A stretch of 64,000 nt of DNA from Microbacterium sp. XT11. Its GTDB lineage: Bacteria; Actinomycetota; Actinomycetes; Actinomycetales; Microbacteriaceae. Numbering within the stretch: the stretch's first letter is position 1; each line of letters starts with the position of its first letter. Location: positions 1,303,081 to 1,367,080 of the forward strand of contig NZ_CP013859.1 in NCBI RefSeq assembly GCF_001513675.1. The letters run 5' to 3'. This document shows positions 37,925 through 46,720 of this stretch, piece by piece. A model generated the notes under the pieces. That model saw nothing but the letters and a program-made list of their open reading frames with translations. It was not told the DNA's origin and ran no database searches. The position numbers and the translations under genes are program-made.

Positions 37925-39558
37925 GCCGCCGCCCCTCACCCCCGCCCCAGCTTCCCGGATTCACCTACGTCGAGCCGCTCGGCACGGGCGGGTTCGCCGA
38001 TGTCTTCCTCTACGAGCAGCAGATGCCGCGTCGCCGGGTGGCGGTGAAGGTGCTCCTCGCCGACCGTCTCTCCAGCGGCGCGGCGAAGGAGTTCGCCGAC
38101 GAGGCCAACGTCATGGCGATGCTGTCCACGCACCCGGCCATCGTCACGATCTATCAGGCGGGCGTCGCCGGCGACGGCCGGCCCTACCTCGTGATGGAGT
38201 ACTGCCCCCGACCGAATCTGCAGCTGCGCGCCCGCAAGGAGCCGTTCTCGGTCGCCGAAGCGCTGCGCGTCGGGGTGCAGGTGGCGGGTGCGGTCGAGAC
38301 AGCGCACAGGGCCGGCGTGCTGCACCGCGACATCAAGCCCGCGAACATCCTCGTCACCGAGTACAACCGCCCCGCGCTGACCGACTTCGGCATCGCCTCG
38401 ACGACGGGGGCGACGGGCGAGGCATCCGGCATGTCGATCCCGTGGTCGCCGCCCGAGTCGTTCGCCGAGCCGCCGCAGAGCGGTCCGCGCACCGACGTGT
38501 GGGCGCTGGGCGCCACGCTGTACACGCTCCTCGCGGGGCGTTCCCCGTTCGAGCGTCCGGGTGAGCGCAACTCCAGCGCCGACCTCATCGAGCGCATCGA
38601 GCGCGCGGCCCTCCCTCCTCTGGGTCGCCCCGACTCGCCCGCGAGCCTGCAGCGCGTGCTCGAGCGGGCGATGGCCAAGAACCCCGACGACAGGTTCCCC
38701 AGCGCCGTCGCGTTCGCCCGGGCGCTGCAGAAGGTCCAGATCGAGCTCTCGCACTCGGTGACTCCGATCGACATCGTCGACGAGCATCCGCCGGCGGATG
38801 AGCGTGAGGACGACGGCGACGGCCTCACGCGCGTGCGCGAGATCGTCAGCATCGATCCCGAGGCCTCCGCCCTCACGCGTCCGTCGGCCACGACGCAGCC
38901 GAAGGGGCCCGCGTTCGCGCCGCCCGAGTCGCCGCGATTCGAGTCGCCCGCACCGGTCGCGCCGTCGGCGTTCGAGCAGACCCAGATCCGGGTGCCGTCG
39001 GCGATGTCGCAGGGCGCAGGCTCGGATGCCGATGAGCGCACGATCCTGCGCGCCCCGGTCGTCGTCACGCCGGATGCCGCGGCACCTGCCCCGTCCGCGC
39101 CTTCCGTGACCCCGTCGTCGGAGGGTGCGGTCGGTGCCCAGGCCAGACCTTCGCGTCGAACGGGTCTCTGGGTGGGACTCGGAGCGGCGGCGGCGGTGCT
39201 CGTCGTGGCCGCGGTGGTGGGGCTCAACGCGCTGGCTGCCGGGCTCGCGCCCGAGCCGGAGGCGACGCCCGAGAGTCCGGAGCCGCAAGACGTGGTGTCG
39301 GACGTCGTGCCGAAGGTCGGCGAGCTCACCGGCAGTCGCACGGGCGATCAGGTGTCGTTCACCTGGGTCAACAAGGCACCGCTCGACGGAGACTCCTACA
39401 TCTGGAACGTGGTGAATGTGTCGGGCGAGGTGGATCCGCAGCAGTCGACGGAGCCGGCCGCGCACTTCACGGCAGGTCCGGGTACTGTCTGCATCGATGT
39501 GATGCTCCGGCGCGATGACGGTCGTGCGTCGGAGCCGGCGAGGGGATGCGTGGAATGA
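37921..39558 (+). CDS. Membrane Ser/Thr protein kinase with outer domain
   Basis: Hanks-type kinase of 545 aa: GTGGFADVF loop, Lys43 in AVKVLL, HRDIKPAN (Asp137), DFG 155-157 and SPPE instead of APE. A juxtamembrane linker of about 140 residues contains threonine motifs DADERTILRAP and FEQTQIRVP, likely autophosphorylation and FHA-docking sites. One transmembrane helix (about 414-440) leads to an outer domain of about 100 residues, which could sense a ligand. This differs from the kinase at 1988, which ends at its helix. GTG 37921 overlaps the upstream stop. It is surrounded by FHA, PP2C and RDD-FHA genes, its probable partners. Confidence 0.92.
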   Translation: MSRRPSPPPQLPGFTYVEPLGTGGFADVFLYEQQMPRRRVAVKVLLADRLSSGAAKEFADEANVMAMLSTHPAIVTIYQAGVAGDGRPYLVMEYCPRPNLQLRARKEPFSVAEALRVGVQVAGAVETAHRAGVLHRDIKPANILVTEYNRPALTDFGIASTTGATGEASGMSIPWSPPESFAEPPQSGPRTDVWALGATLYTLLAGRSPFERPGERNSSADLIERIERAALPPLGRPDSPASLQRVLERAMAKNPDDRFPSAVAFARALQKVQIELSHSVTPIDIVDEHPPADEREDDGDGLTRVREIVSIDPEASALTRPSATTQPKGPAFAPPESPRFESPAPVAPSAFEQTQIRVPSAMSQGAGSDADERTILRAPVVVTPDAAAPAPSAPSVTPSSEGAVGAQARPSRRTGLWVGLGAAAAVLVVAAVVGLNALAAGLAPEPEATPESPEPQDVVSDVVPKVGELTGSRTGDQVSFTWVNKAPLDGDSYIWNVVNVSGEVDPQQSTEPAAHFTAGPGTVCIDVMLRRDDGRASEPARGCVE

Positions 39559-40280
39559 GCAGCGCGAAGGGCGTGACGGTCGAGTTCGCCGGGGAGTACT
39601 TCCCGATCGAGCGCGGAGGGCGGTTCGTCGTGGGGCGTGAGGGCGACCTCGAGCTCGACGACAACCTCTTCCTGCACCGCCACTTCCTCGAGATCACGGA
39701 TGCCGACGGTCTGTGGTGGCTCTCGAACGTGGGCACGCGGCTCACCGCCACCGTCACCGACTCGGCGGGAGGCGTGCAGGCCTGGCTGGCGCCCGGCGCC
39801 CGTCTTCCGCTGGTGTTCGAGAAGACCACGGTCGTCTTCAGCGCGGGGCCGACGACGTACGAGCTCACGTTGCACGCGGCCGAGCCCACATTCCGCGCCA
39901 CCCGGCGAGAGCACGACTCGACCGGCGCCTCGACGATCGGCGACGTGCCGCTGACTCTCAGCCAGAAGCTGCTGATCCTCGCGCTCGCCGAGTCGCAGCT
40001 GCGGCGCGACGGCACGGGCATGAGCGAGATCCCGACCTCGGCGAAGGCCGCGGAACGACTCGGCTGGACGGTCACGCGCTTCAACCGCAAGCTCGACAAC
40101 GTGTGCGACAAGTTCGATCGCATCGGCGTGCCCGGCATGCGCGGCGGCCAGCGGAGCTTCGCCACGAACCGTCGCGCGCGGCTCGTCGAGCACGTCATCG
40201 CGTCGCGTCTGGTCACCAAGGACGACCTGCCGCTGCTCGACATGGAGCACGCCGATGAGGGCGAGGGTGAGCAGGAGTGA
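39555..40280 (+). CDS. Degenerate-FHA protein with putative helix-turn-helix domain
   Basis: A 241-aa soluble protein. Residues 1-110 resemble an FHA domain (GRFVVGREGDLELDDNLF), but the phospho-binding Ser-x-x-His is changed (LHRHFLEI), so binding may not be phospho-dependent. Residues 135-215 look like a winged or HTH DNA-binding region: LTLSQKLLILALAES, then IPTSAKAAERLGWTVTRFNR and RKLDNVCDKF. ATG 39555 is chosen over ATG 39546 because AGGGG lies 9 bases before it and it overlaps the kinase stop (ATGA). It is the only putative DNA-binding protein in the island, hence a candidate regulator for the repeated palindromes; that link is inference. Confidence 0.75.
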   Translation: MSSAKGVTVEFAGEYFPIERGGRFVVGREGDLELDDNLFLHRHFLEITDADGLWWLSNVGTRLTATVTDSAGGVQAWLAPGARLPLVFEKTTVVFSAGPTTYELTLHAAEPTFRATRREHDSTGASTIGDVPLTLSQKLLILALAESQLRRDGTGMSEIPTSAKAAERLGWTVTRFNRKLDNVCDKFDRIGVPGMRGGQRSFATNRRARLVEHVIASRLVTKDDLPLLDMEHADEGEGEQE

Positions 40281-41746
40281 TCTGGGAGATCGACGATCAC
40301 GCGCCCGTGGTCGAGGGGATCGACGCGCACGGACGGCCTGACCCCTCGTACGCCGCGGCCCTCGGGCTGATTCCGGCGCGCACGGGAGCCCGCGTGCTCG
40401 CCGCGCTGATCGAGTGGGTCGTCGGGGTCCTCATCGCGCTGCCGGCGATCATCGCGCTCACGCCGGTGCTGGCAGGGATCGTGAACGGGACGGATGACCC
40501 CGGTTCCTTCTTCGCCCGCAAGGATCTCGTCTGGCTCATCGTGGCCTTCGCGGTTTCGCAGGGGCTCATGCTGGCGTACCTGATCGTGCAGCTCATCCTG
40601 CACGGCCGTAGGGGAGTCACGCTCGGCAAGGCGATCTGCGGCATCCGCTCCGTCAACGTGCGCACGCTGGAGCGCCCGGGCTTCTGGCGGGGCGCCGTCG
40701 TGCGATACGTGGTCGCCTGCGCCTCGCTGATCATCCCGCTCATCGGCCCCCTCCTCGTCGTGGCGCTCTCCCCGTTCTTCGATGTCGAGAAGCGCGGGCG
40801 CGGATGGCTCGACCTGGCCGCCGCGACCTGGTTCGTCGACGCACGCCGTGGATTGAACCCCTACGACCAGAAGCGCATGCGCATCGCGCGCAAACGGGTC
40901 AAGACGCCGGAGATCGAGGATCAGGCGCCGCTGCCGTCGCTGGCGACGCCGGTCGACCGCGACGCGCCCGCCGAGTACGTGCCGAGCGCGCGCCTGTCTG
41001 GCGGCGTGATCGGCGCGCACCGCGCCGCACCGCCTGCGGGAGCACCCGCTCCCGCTTCGTCGGTGCCGTCGCTCGTCTCGGCGGTGCCGCCCTCGCTCGC
41101 GACCGGTGCTGCTGGGCCCACGCCCGGAGGCGCGGCCCCCGGTGCCGGGTCGCCGTTCGCTCCGGCTCCCTCCGCGCCCGCGCCGTTCACACCTCCGGAC
41201 ATCGCGCCGGTCGTGCCCGCGTCGGCGGCTGCGCCCGCACCGGCGGCTGAGCCGGCACCGGCGGCTGCGTCCGCACCGGTACCCGCGTCGGCGCCGGCAT
41301 CCGCACCGGTATCCGCACCGGCGTCTGCCCCCGCCCCGGCCGCCGCCCCCGCCCCGGCCCCGGCGCCTGCCGCACCGGAGCAGGCGCCGCCATCTGCGCC
41401 CGCACCGTCCGATCCGAGCATCCGTGCGGTGCTCGTGCTCGACACGGGGCAGCGCATCGAGGTGCGCAGTACGACGCTCCTCGGGCGCTCGCCGAGCGCC
41501 GCGGCAGGCGAGGGCGACACCCAGCTGGTGCGCGTGTTCGACGACACCCGCTCGGTCTCGAAGACGCACATCGCCGTGATGCCGGCACGGCGCGGCGTCT
41601 TCGTCGTCGACAGGGCATCGACCAACGGCAGCGCCGTGGTGCGAGACGGCTCCGAGACCGCCCTTGCACCGGGGCACCCGGCCGAGCTGCGCATCGGCGA
41701 TGTCGTGCGCTTCGGTGACCGCACGCTCCGGGTCGAATGGGCATGA
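40277..41746 (+). CDS. RDD-family membrane protein with C-terminal FHA domain, second
   Basis: A 489-aa protein with an RDD-like membrane domain (about 30-195; RTGARVLAALIE, with Glu at the usual Asp) containing three or four helices. A very Ala/Pro-rich linker (about 255-375) and an FHA domain (about 385-485) with GRS, SKTH and STNG follow. GTG 40277 overlaps the upstream stop (GTGA). It ends 43 bases before the secretion ATPase gene and is probably co-transcribed with it. Role inferred: membrane adaptor between the phospho-signalling proteins and the secretion ATPase. Confidence 0.85.
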   Translation: MIWEIDDHAPVVEGIDAHGRPDPSYAAALGLIPARTGARVLAALIEWVVGVLIALPAIIALTPVLAGIVNGTDDPGSFFARKDLVWLIVAFAVSQGLMLAYLIVQLILHGRRGVTLGKAICGIRSVNVRTLERPGFWRGAVVRYVVACASLIIPLIGPLLVVALSPFFDVEKRGRGWLDLAAATWFVDARRGLNPYDQKRMRIARKRVKTPEIEDQAPLPSLATPVDRDAPAEYVPSARLSGGVIGAHRAAPPAGAPAPASSVPSLVSAVPPSLATGAAGPTPGGAAPGAGSPFAPAPSAPAPFTPPDIAPVVPASAAAPAPAAEPAPAAASAPVPASAPASAPVSAPASAPAPAAAPAPAPAPAAPEQAPPSAPAPSDPSIRAVLVLDTGQRIEVRSTTLLGRSPSAAAGEGDTQLVRVFDDTRSVSKTHIAVMPARRGVFVVDRASTNGSAVVRDGSETALAPGHPAELRIGDVVRFGDRTLRVEWA

Positions 41747-41789
41747 GCGCCACGAACGAGACGCGCCGACGGCGCGGTGAGGACGGACG

Positions 41790-44700
41790 ATGAGAGTCAA
41801 GCTGACCCTGCGGCGCCCCGCGGCTCCGCTCACGGACATCGTCGTGATGGCCGACTCCACCGCCACGGTGGCCGACGTGGCGCGTCAGATCGCGACGACC
41901 GACCCGCTGCGCAGCATTCCCGCCGCGCCCGGCGACGTGCTCACACTGTCGGTCGCGCCGCCGACGAGCGATCAGCTCACGATGCTCAGCCCCGACCTGC
42001 TCGTCGGTGACGCGCCGCTCGGCTCCGGCTTCCTCGCAGAGGTCGTGAACGTCGGTGCGCACCGTGCTGCGACGGGAACGGCGGGCGCACGCCCCGCAGC
42101 CGTGCTGTCGGTCGTGGCGGGTCCGGCTGCCGGACAGGAGTTCCCCCTCCCGGTCGGCCACTTCCTCATCGGTCGCGACCCCGCCAGCGACGTCGTCATC
42201 TCCGACCCGCTCGTCTCGAAGCGTCACGCCCGCATCGAGGTGGCGAGCACGTTCGTCGAGCTGGTCGACCTGAACTCCGCGAACGGCATCCTCGTCGACG
42301 GCGGGCTCGTGCAGCGCCTGCGGGTGATTCCCGGTCAGCGCTTCACGCTCGGCGACTGCGAGTTCGTCGTGCACCTCGTGAGCGACTTCGACGGCACGGC
42401 ATCCGGTGATCCCGTGCTCGAGCGCGGCGGCGCGCTGCTGTTCAACCGCAGCCCGCGCGTGGAAGAGCGCTTCGCCGGGGAGGAGCTCGACGAGCCCCGC
42501 TACCCGCGCGACCAGGTGCAGCGGCTGTTCCCGTGGCCGATGCTGGTCGCCCCGATCCTCCTCGGCGCCATCACCTACTTCATGTTCGACAACCCGCGCG
42601 CGCTGCTCGTCGTGCTCATGTCGCCGCTCATGATGCTGGGCAACTTCGTTTCCCAGAAGACCAACCTGGGCCAGCGGCTGCGCAAGGAGGTCGAGTCGTT
42701 CGAGGAGCAGTTCGAACGTCTCGAGGAGAAGCTGTACCACGCGCACCCGCGCGAGCGGGAGGTGCGGCAGAACGAGGTGCCGGCGGTCGCCGTCGTGTTC
42801 GACGAGGCCATGCGTCTCGGCCCGCTGCTGTGGACGCGGCGCCCCGAGCACTGGAACTTCCTCGCGGTGCGACTGGGCGTGTGCGAAGACGCGTCCCGCA
42901 CGCGCATCAAGCGCGCCGAGACCCCCGAGGCCCTTCCGGAGTACGTCGAGCGCGTCGACCGTCTCGAGGAGCGGTACCGGATGATCTCCGACGTGCCGAT
43001 CCTGGAGTCGCTGCAGAGCGTGGGGTCCATCGGCGTCGCAGGGCCCACATCGCTCGCCAGCGACGCCCTCCGCGGCATCGCGGTGCAGCTGTTCGGCATG
43101 CACTCTCCGAACGAGCTCGTCACCGTCGCGCTCACCGAGCCGGGCTGGGCCAACGAGCTCGACTGGATGAAGTGGCTTCCGCACACGTCCAGCGAGCGCA
43201 ACCCGTTCAAGGACGTCGCGCTCGCCGATTCCGCCTCCACGGGGGCCGCCCTGCTGAACGGCCTGGAGGAGATCGTGCTGCGGCGGTCACGTGAGGCGAA
43301 GTCGCAGCGTCCTCCCTACGGCGACGACTGGGATCCGATGCGCTACGGCACCGATGTGAAGCGCGCCGCCGAGGACGCGACCTTCCCCGGTCAGACGGCG
43401 ATCCTCGTGGTCGTGACGAACGACGCCCCGGTCGACCGGGCGCGTCTCACGCAGATCCTCGAGCGCGGTGCGGATGTCGGCGTCTACGGCCTCTTCGTCG
43501 CGCCGGTCGTCGCCGCTCTCCCCGCGGCATGCCGCACGTTCCTCGACGTCAGCCGCGGGCTCGACGACGCGGTGGTCGGCACCGTGCGCAGCGGCGTCAC
43601 GTACTCCGACGTGCGGGTCGAGGGCGTCTCGCACGCGTACATGACCATGTTCGCCAAGCGGCTCGCGCCCGTGGTCGATTCCAGCACGGTCGTCGAGGAC
43701 TCGTCCGACATCCCGAACTCCGTGATGTTCCTGTCGCTCGTCGGATCCGAGATCGCCTCCGACCCCAGCGCGGTCATCGATCGATGGCGGCAGAACAACA
43801 CGATCATCGACAGGTCGGGCGCCCCGCAGCCACGGTTGAAGAAGGCCGGGAACCTGCGCGCGATCATCGGTCAGTCGCAGACGGATGCCATGACGCTCGA
43901 CCTCCGCAGTCAGGGCCCTCACGCTCTCGTCGGCGGCACGACAGGTGCCGGCAAGTCGGAGTTCCTGCAGGCCTGGGTGCTCGGCATGGCCGCGGCGCAC
44001 AGTCCCGACCGGGTGACGTTCCTCTTCGTCGACTACAAGGGCGGCTCGGCCTTCGCCGACTGCGTCGACCTGCCGCACACCGTGGGCCTGGTCACCGACC
44101 TGTCGCCGCACCTCGTCAGGCGCGCTCTCACCAGCCTGCGCGCCGAGCTGCACCATCGTGAGCACCTGTTCAACCGCAAGAAGGCGAAGGACCTCCTCGA
44201 GCTGGAGAAGCGCCGCGATCCCGAGACGCCGCCCGCGCTCGTGCTCGTGATCGACGAGTTCGCCGCGCTCGCCGGTGAAGTGCCGGAGTTCGTCGACGGC
44301 GTCGTCGACATCGCCCAGCGCGGACGGTCTCTCGGCATCCATCTGATCATGGCGACCCAGCGACCGGCCGGTGTCATCAAGGACAACCTGCGCGCCAACA
44401 CGAACCTCCGGGTCGCGTTGCGCATGGCGGACGAGTCGGACTCGAAGGATGTCGTGGACGACCCGGTCGCCGCGTCGTTCCCCCCGTCGATCCCCGGTCG
44501 TGGCATCGCGAAGACCGGGCCGGGGCGTCTCGTGCCGTTCCAGTCGGCGTACGCAGGCGGGTGGAGCAGCGACGAGGAGCAGGTCGCCGAGGTCAAGGTC
44601 GCCGAGCTGCGGTTCGGATCCACGCAGCTGTGGGAGGCCGAGCAGGCGCCCGAGTCCGACTCGCACGACGAGGACCTCGGCCCCACCGACCAGAAGCGCA

Positions 44701-46301
44701 TCGTCGCGACGCTCGTGAAGGCAGCGGCGCAGGCCGGCATCCCCGCGCCCCGCAGGCCGTGGCTCGACGACCTGGAGCGTGCGGTCGACATCCGCGATCT
44801 CCCGGTGCTCGGCGACGGCCAGATCCTGCTGGGCAAGATGGACGTGCCGGAGCGTCAGCTGCAGGAGCCCGCGTACTTCCACCCCGACAAAGACGGCTCC
44901 CTGCTCGTCTACGGCACCAGCGGCTCGGGCAAGTCGACCGTGCTGCGCACCCTCGCGATCGCCGCGGGGTACGACCCGGCGCAGTCGAACGTCGAGGTGT
45001 ACGGCCTCGACTTCGGCTCGGGCTCGCTGAAGAGCCTAGAAGAGCTGCCGCACGTGGGCTCGATCATCTCGGGCGATGACGCCGAGCGTGTGCAGCGCGT
45101 CCTGCGCTCGCTCTCGCGCGTGCTCGACGACCGCGGCAAGAGGTTCAGCGCCGCCAACGCCGCCAGCCTCACCGAGTACCGCGAGCTCACCGGACAGGCC
45201 GAGCCGCGCATCCTGCTGCTCATCGACGGGTTCCCGCAGTTCCGCAGCGAGTGGGAGTCGACGACGGCGCGGATGCCGTTCTACCAGACCTTCATGCGCA
45301 TCCTCGGCGAGGGCCGTCCGCTCGGCGTGCACGTGATCGCGAGCGCCGACCGCTCGGGCTCGGTGCCCACCGCCGTGAGCGCCAACGTCTCGCGTCGCGT
45401 CGTGCTGCGCCTGGCCGACGAGACCGGGTACGCCATGCTCAACGCGCCGAAGGACGTGCTCGACGAGCGCTCGGCACCCGGCCGTGCGATCGTCGACGGG
45501 CTCGAGACCCAGATCGCCACGCTGGGCGGCACGCCGAACGTGGCGGAGCAGACGAAGCTGCAGGAGAAGCTCGCCGCCGACCTCCGCGCGGCCGGTGCCC
45601 GCGAGGTCGCCGAGATCGGCGCGCTCCCCACACGGCTCTCTGTGCGCGACCTGCCCGACCGCATCGGCGAGTTCCCGGTGCTCGGCGTCGCGGAGGACAC
45701 GCTCGCCGCGCGCGACTTCGACCCCGTCGGCACCTTCGTGGTCGCGGGACCGCCGCTGTCGGGCAAGACGAACGCCCTCAAGGCGATCATCGGCTCGATG
45801 CGCCGCTTCGACCCCGCCGTGAAGCTGTTCCACTTCGGCGGACGCCGGGCGCAGCTCAAGGGGTACGCCGACTGGACGCGCAGCGCGGTCACCCCGGAAG
45901 ACGCCAAGGAGCTCGCGAAGGAGATCGCCGAGATCGCCGCCGACGAGAGCGTGCCGGTGCGGATGCTCGTGGTCGTCGAGGACGTGCCGCAGTTCGCCGA
46001 CGGCCCCGCCGAGCGTGAGATGAAGGCCATGTTCCAGGCGATCAACCGCAGCGACCACCTGCTGATCGGCGACGCCGACGTCACCCAGGTGACCAGCGGC
46101 TTCGGCTTCATCGGCGACTTCAAGGCCGGTCGCAAGGGCATCATCCTCAAGCCCGACGCCTTCGACGGCGACGCCGTGTTCAAGGTGCCGTTCCCCAAGG
46201 TCAAGCGCACGGACTTCCCCGACGGTCGCGGCATCTTCGTGCAGGCCGGCCGCCAGGTCACGGTGCAGATGCCGCTCGTGGAGGGGGACCGCCTCGGGTG
46301 A
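41790..46301 (+). CDS. eccC: FtsK/SpoIIIE-type secretion ATPase with FHA domain (EccC/EssC-like)
   Basis: The 1503-aa motor of a type VII-like system. Order: an N-terminal beta-rich, ubiquitin-like stretch (1-80), an intact FHA domain (about 104-195; IGRD, SKRH, SANG), two transmembrane helices (about 248-290), then three FtsK/SpoIIIE ATPase domains. Walker A motifs are GTTGAGKS (about 715), GTSGSGKS (about 1041) and GPPLSGKT (about 1318). Walker B of domain 1 is LVIDEF (DE present), while domains 2 and 3 read LLIDGF and VVVEDV. Only the first therefore has a canonical catalytic pair, as is usual in EccC. All ATPase domains are in one chain with an N-terminal FHA, as in Firmicutes EssC. GAGG lies 7 bases before ATG 41790. 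WXG100-like genes follow, supporting secretion of small helical proteins. Confidence 0.93.
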   Translation: MRVKLTLRRPAAPLTDIVVMADSTATVADVARQIATTDPLRSIPAAPGDVLTLSVAPPTSDQLTMLSPDLLVGDAPLGSGFLAEVVNVGAHRAATGTAGARPAAVLSVVAGPAAGQEFPLPVGHFLIGRDPASDVVISDPLVSKRHARIEVASTFVELVDLNSANGILVDGGLVQRLRVIPGQRFTLGDCEFVVHLVSDFDGTASGDPVLERGGALLFNRSPRVEERFAGEELDEPRYPRDQVQRLFPWPMLVAPILLGAITYFMFDNPRALLVVLMSPLMMLGNFVSQKTNLGQRLRKEVESFEEQFERLEEKLYHAHPREREVRQNEVPAVAVVFDEAMRLGPLLWTRRPEHWNFLAVRLGVCEDASRTRIKRAETPEALPEYVERVDRLEERYRMISDVPILESLQSVGSIGVAGPTSLASDALRGIAVQLFGMHSPNELVTVALTEPGWANELDWMKWLPHTSSERNPFKDVALADSASTGAALLNGLEEIVLRRSREAKSQRPPYGDDWDPMRYGTDVKRAAEDATFPGQTAILVVVTNDAPVDRARLTQILERGADVGVYGLFVAPVVAALPAACRTFLDVSRGLDDAVVGTVRSGVTYSDVRVEGVSHAYMTMFAKRLAPVVDSSTVVEDSSDIPNSVMFLSLVGSEIASDPSAVIDRWRQNNTIIDRSGAPQPRLKKAGNLRAIIGQSQTDAMTLDLRSQGPHALVGGTTGAGKSEFLQAWVLGMAAAHSPDRVTFLFVDYKGGSAFADCVDLPHTVGLVTDLSPHLVRRALTSLRAELHHREHLFNRKKAKDLLELEKRRDPETPPALVLVIDEFAALAGEVPEFVDGVVDIAQRGRSLGIHLIMATQRPAGVIKDNLRANTNLRVALRMADESDSKDVVDDPVAASFPPSIPGRGIAKTGPGRLVPFQSAYAGGWSSDEEQVAEVKVAELRFGSTQLWEAEQAPESDSHDEDLGPTDQKRIVATLVKAAAQAGIPAPRRPWLDDLERAVDIRDLPVLGDGQILLGKMDVPERQLQEPAYFHPDKDGSLLVYGTSGSGKSTVLRTLAIAAGYDPAQSNVEVYGLDFGSGSLKSLEELPHVGSIISGDDAERVQRVLRSLSRVLDDRGKRFSAANAASLTEYRELTGQAEPRILLLIDGFPQFRSEWESTTARMPFYQTFMRILGEGRPLGVHVIASADRSGSVPTAVSANVSRRVVLRLADETGYAMLNAPKDVLDERSAPGRAIVDGLETQIATLGGTPNVAEQTKLQEKLAADLRAAGAREVAEIGALPTRLSVRDLPDRIGEFPVLGVAEDTLAARDFDPVGTFVVAGPPLSGKTNALKAIIGSMRRFDPAVKLFHFGGRRAQLKGYADWTRSAVTPEDAKELAKEIAEIAADESVPVRMLVVVEDVPQFADGPAEREMKAMFQAINRSDHLLIGDADVTQVTSGFGFIGDFKAGRKGIILKPDAFDGDAVFKVPFPKVKRTDFPDGRGIFVQAGRQVTVQMPLVEGDRLG

Positions 46302-46315
46302 GGGGAGTCTCGCCG

Positions 46316-46363
46316 GATGGGGAGTTGTGCCCATCGCCGGCAGCGCGGGGAACTCTGTAACGT
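46316..46363 (+). promoter_or_regulatory. Palindrome site C and -10 box before the decayed cassette
   Basis: The core GATGGGGAGTTGTGCCCATC (46316-46335) has two mismatches in the right arm. TAACGT at 46358-46363 is the -10 box, 22 bases after the core. It begins 15 bases after the stop of the secretion ATPase gene, so the cassette is transcribed separately. Confidence 0.7.
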
Positions 46364-46402
46364 GATCGGAGTCGGAAGGGGACACCGGCGACGGGGGTCA
46401 TC

Positions 46403-46720
46403 ATGGCATACCACGACATCGACATCCCGATAGAGAGCATGCAGGAGCTAGAGAGGGCGATCAAGGACACGATCGCCGAGTTCGAGTCTGCGACGAAGAA
46501 CAGCGAGGCGTTGGAGAGCGCCATCGGGTCGCCGCTCGGTCGCTCCGAACTGCGGTCGCAGGCGGAAAGGTTCGAGAGCGCCTGGGACGATAAGCGAGAC
46601 ACTCTGAAGGGGCATTTGGTAGACCTTCTGGAGCGCGTGTCGGGGACGAGGCAGTCCTGGTCCGAGCTCGACGAGGAACTGACGACAGCGCAAGAGGTCT
46701 CAGATGGGAGGGACGGATAG
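46403..46720 (+). CDS. Small helical W-D-D-K-R protein (WXG100-like), cassette 1
   Basis: A 105-aa protein, predicted almost wholly alpha-helical, with a central FESAWDDKRDTL motif in the turn region where WXG100 proteins carry W-x-G. Paralogues at 53147 (FEGRWNDKRKEL) and 59838 (FEGSWNDSRDKL) define the family; all begin a cassette directly after the palindromic promoter. By position it resembles the small helical partner proteins of LXG effectors, and it may be exported with the downstream LXG-like protein. Here that partner is destroyed. ATG 46403; the TAG stop overlaps the next GTG. Confidence 0.75.
   Translation: MAYHDIDIPIESMQELERAIKDTIAEFESATKNSEALESAIGSPLGRSELRSQAERFESAWDDKRDTLKGHLVDLLERVSGTRQSWSELDEELTTAQEVSDGRDG

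Noticed and set aside
40277..41746. The RDD-FHA protein considered as an EccD-type channel
   Set aside because: Too few helices; the RDD signature and FHA domain give a better explanation.
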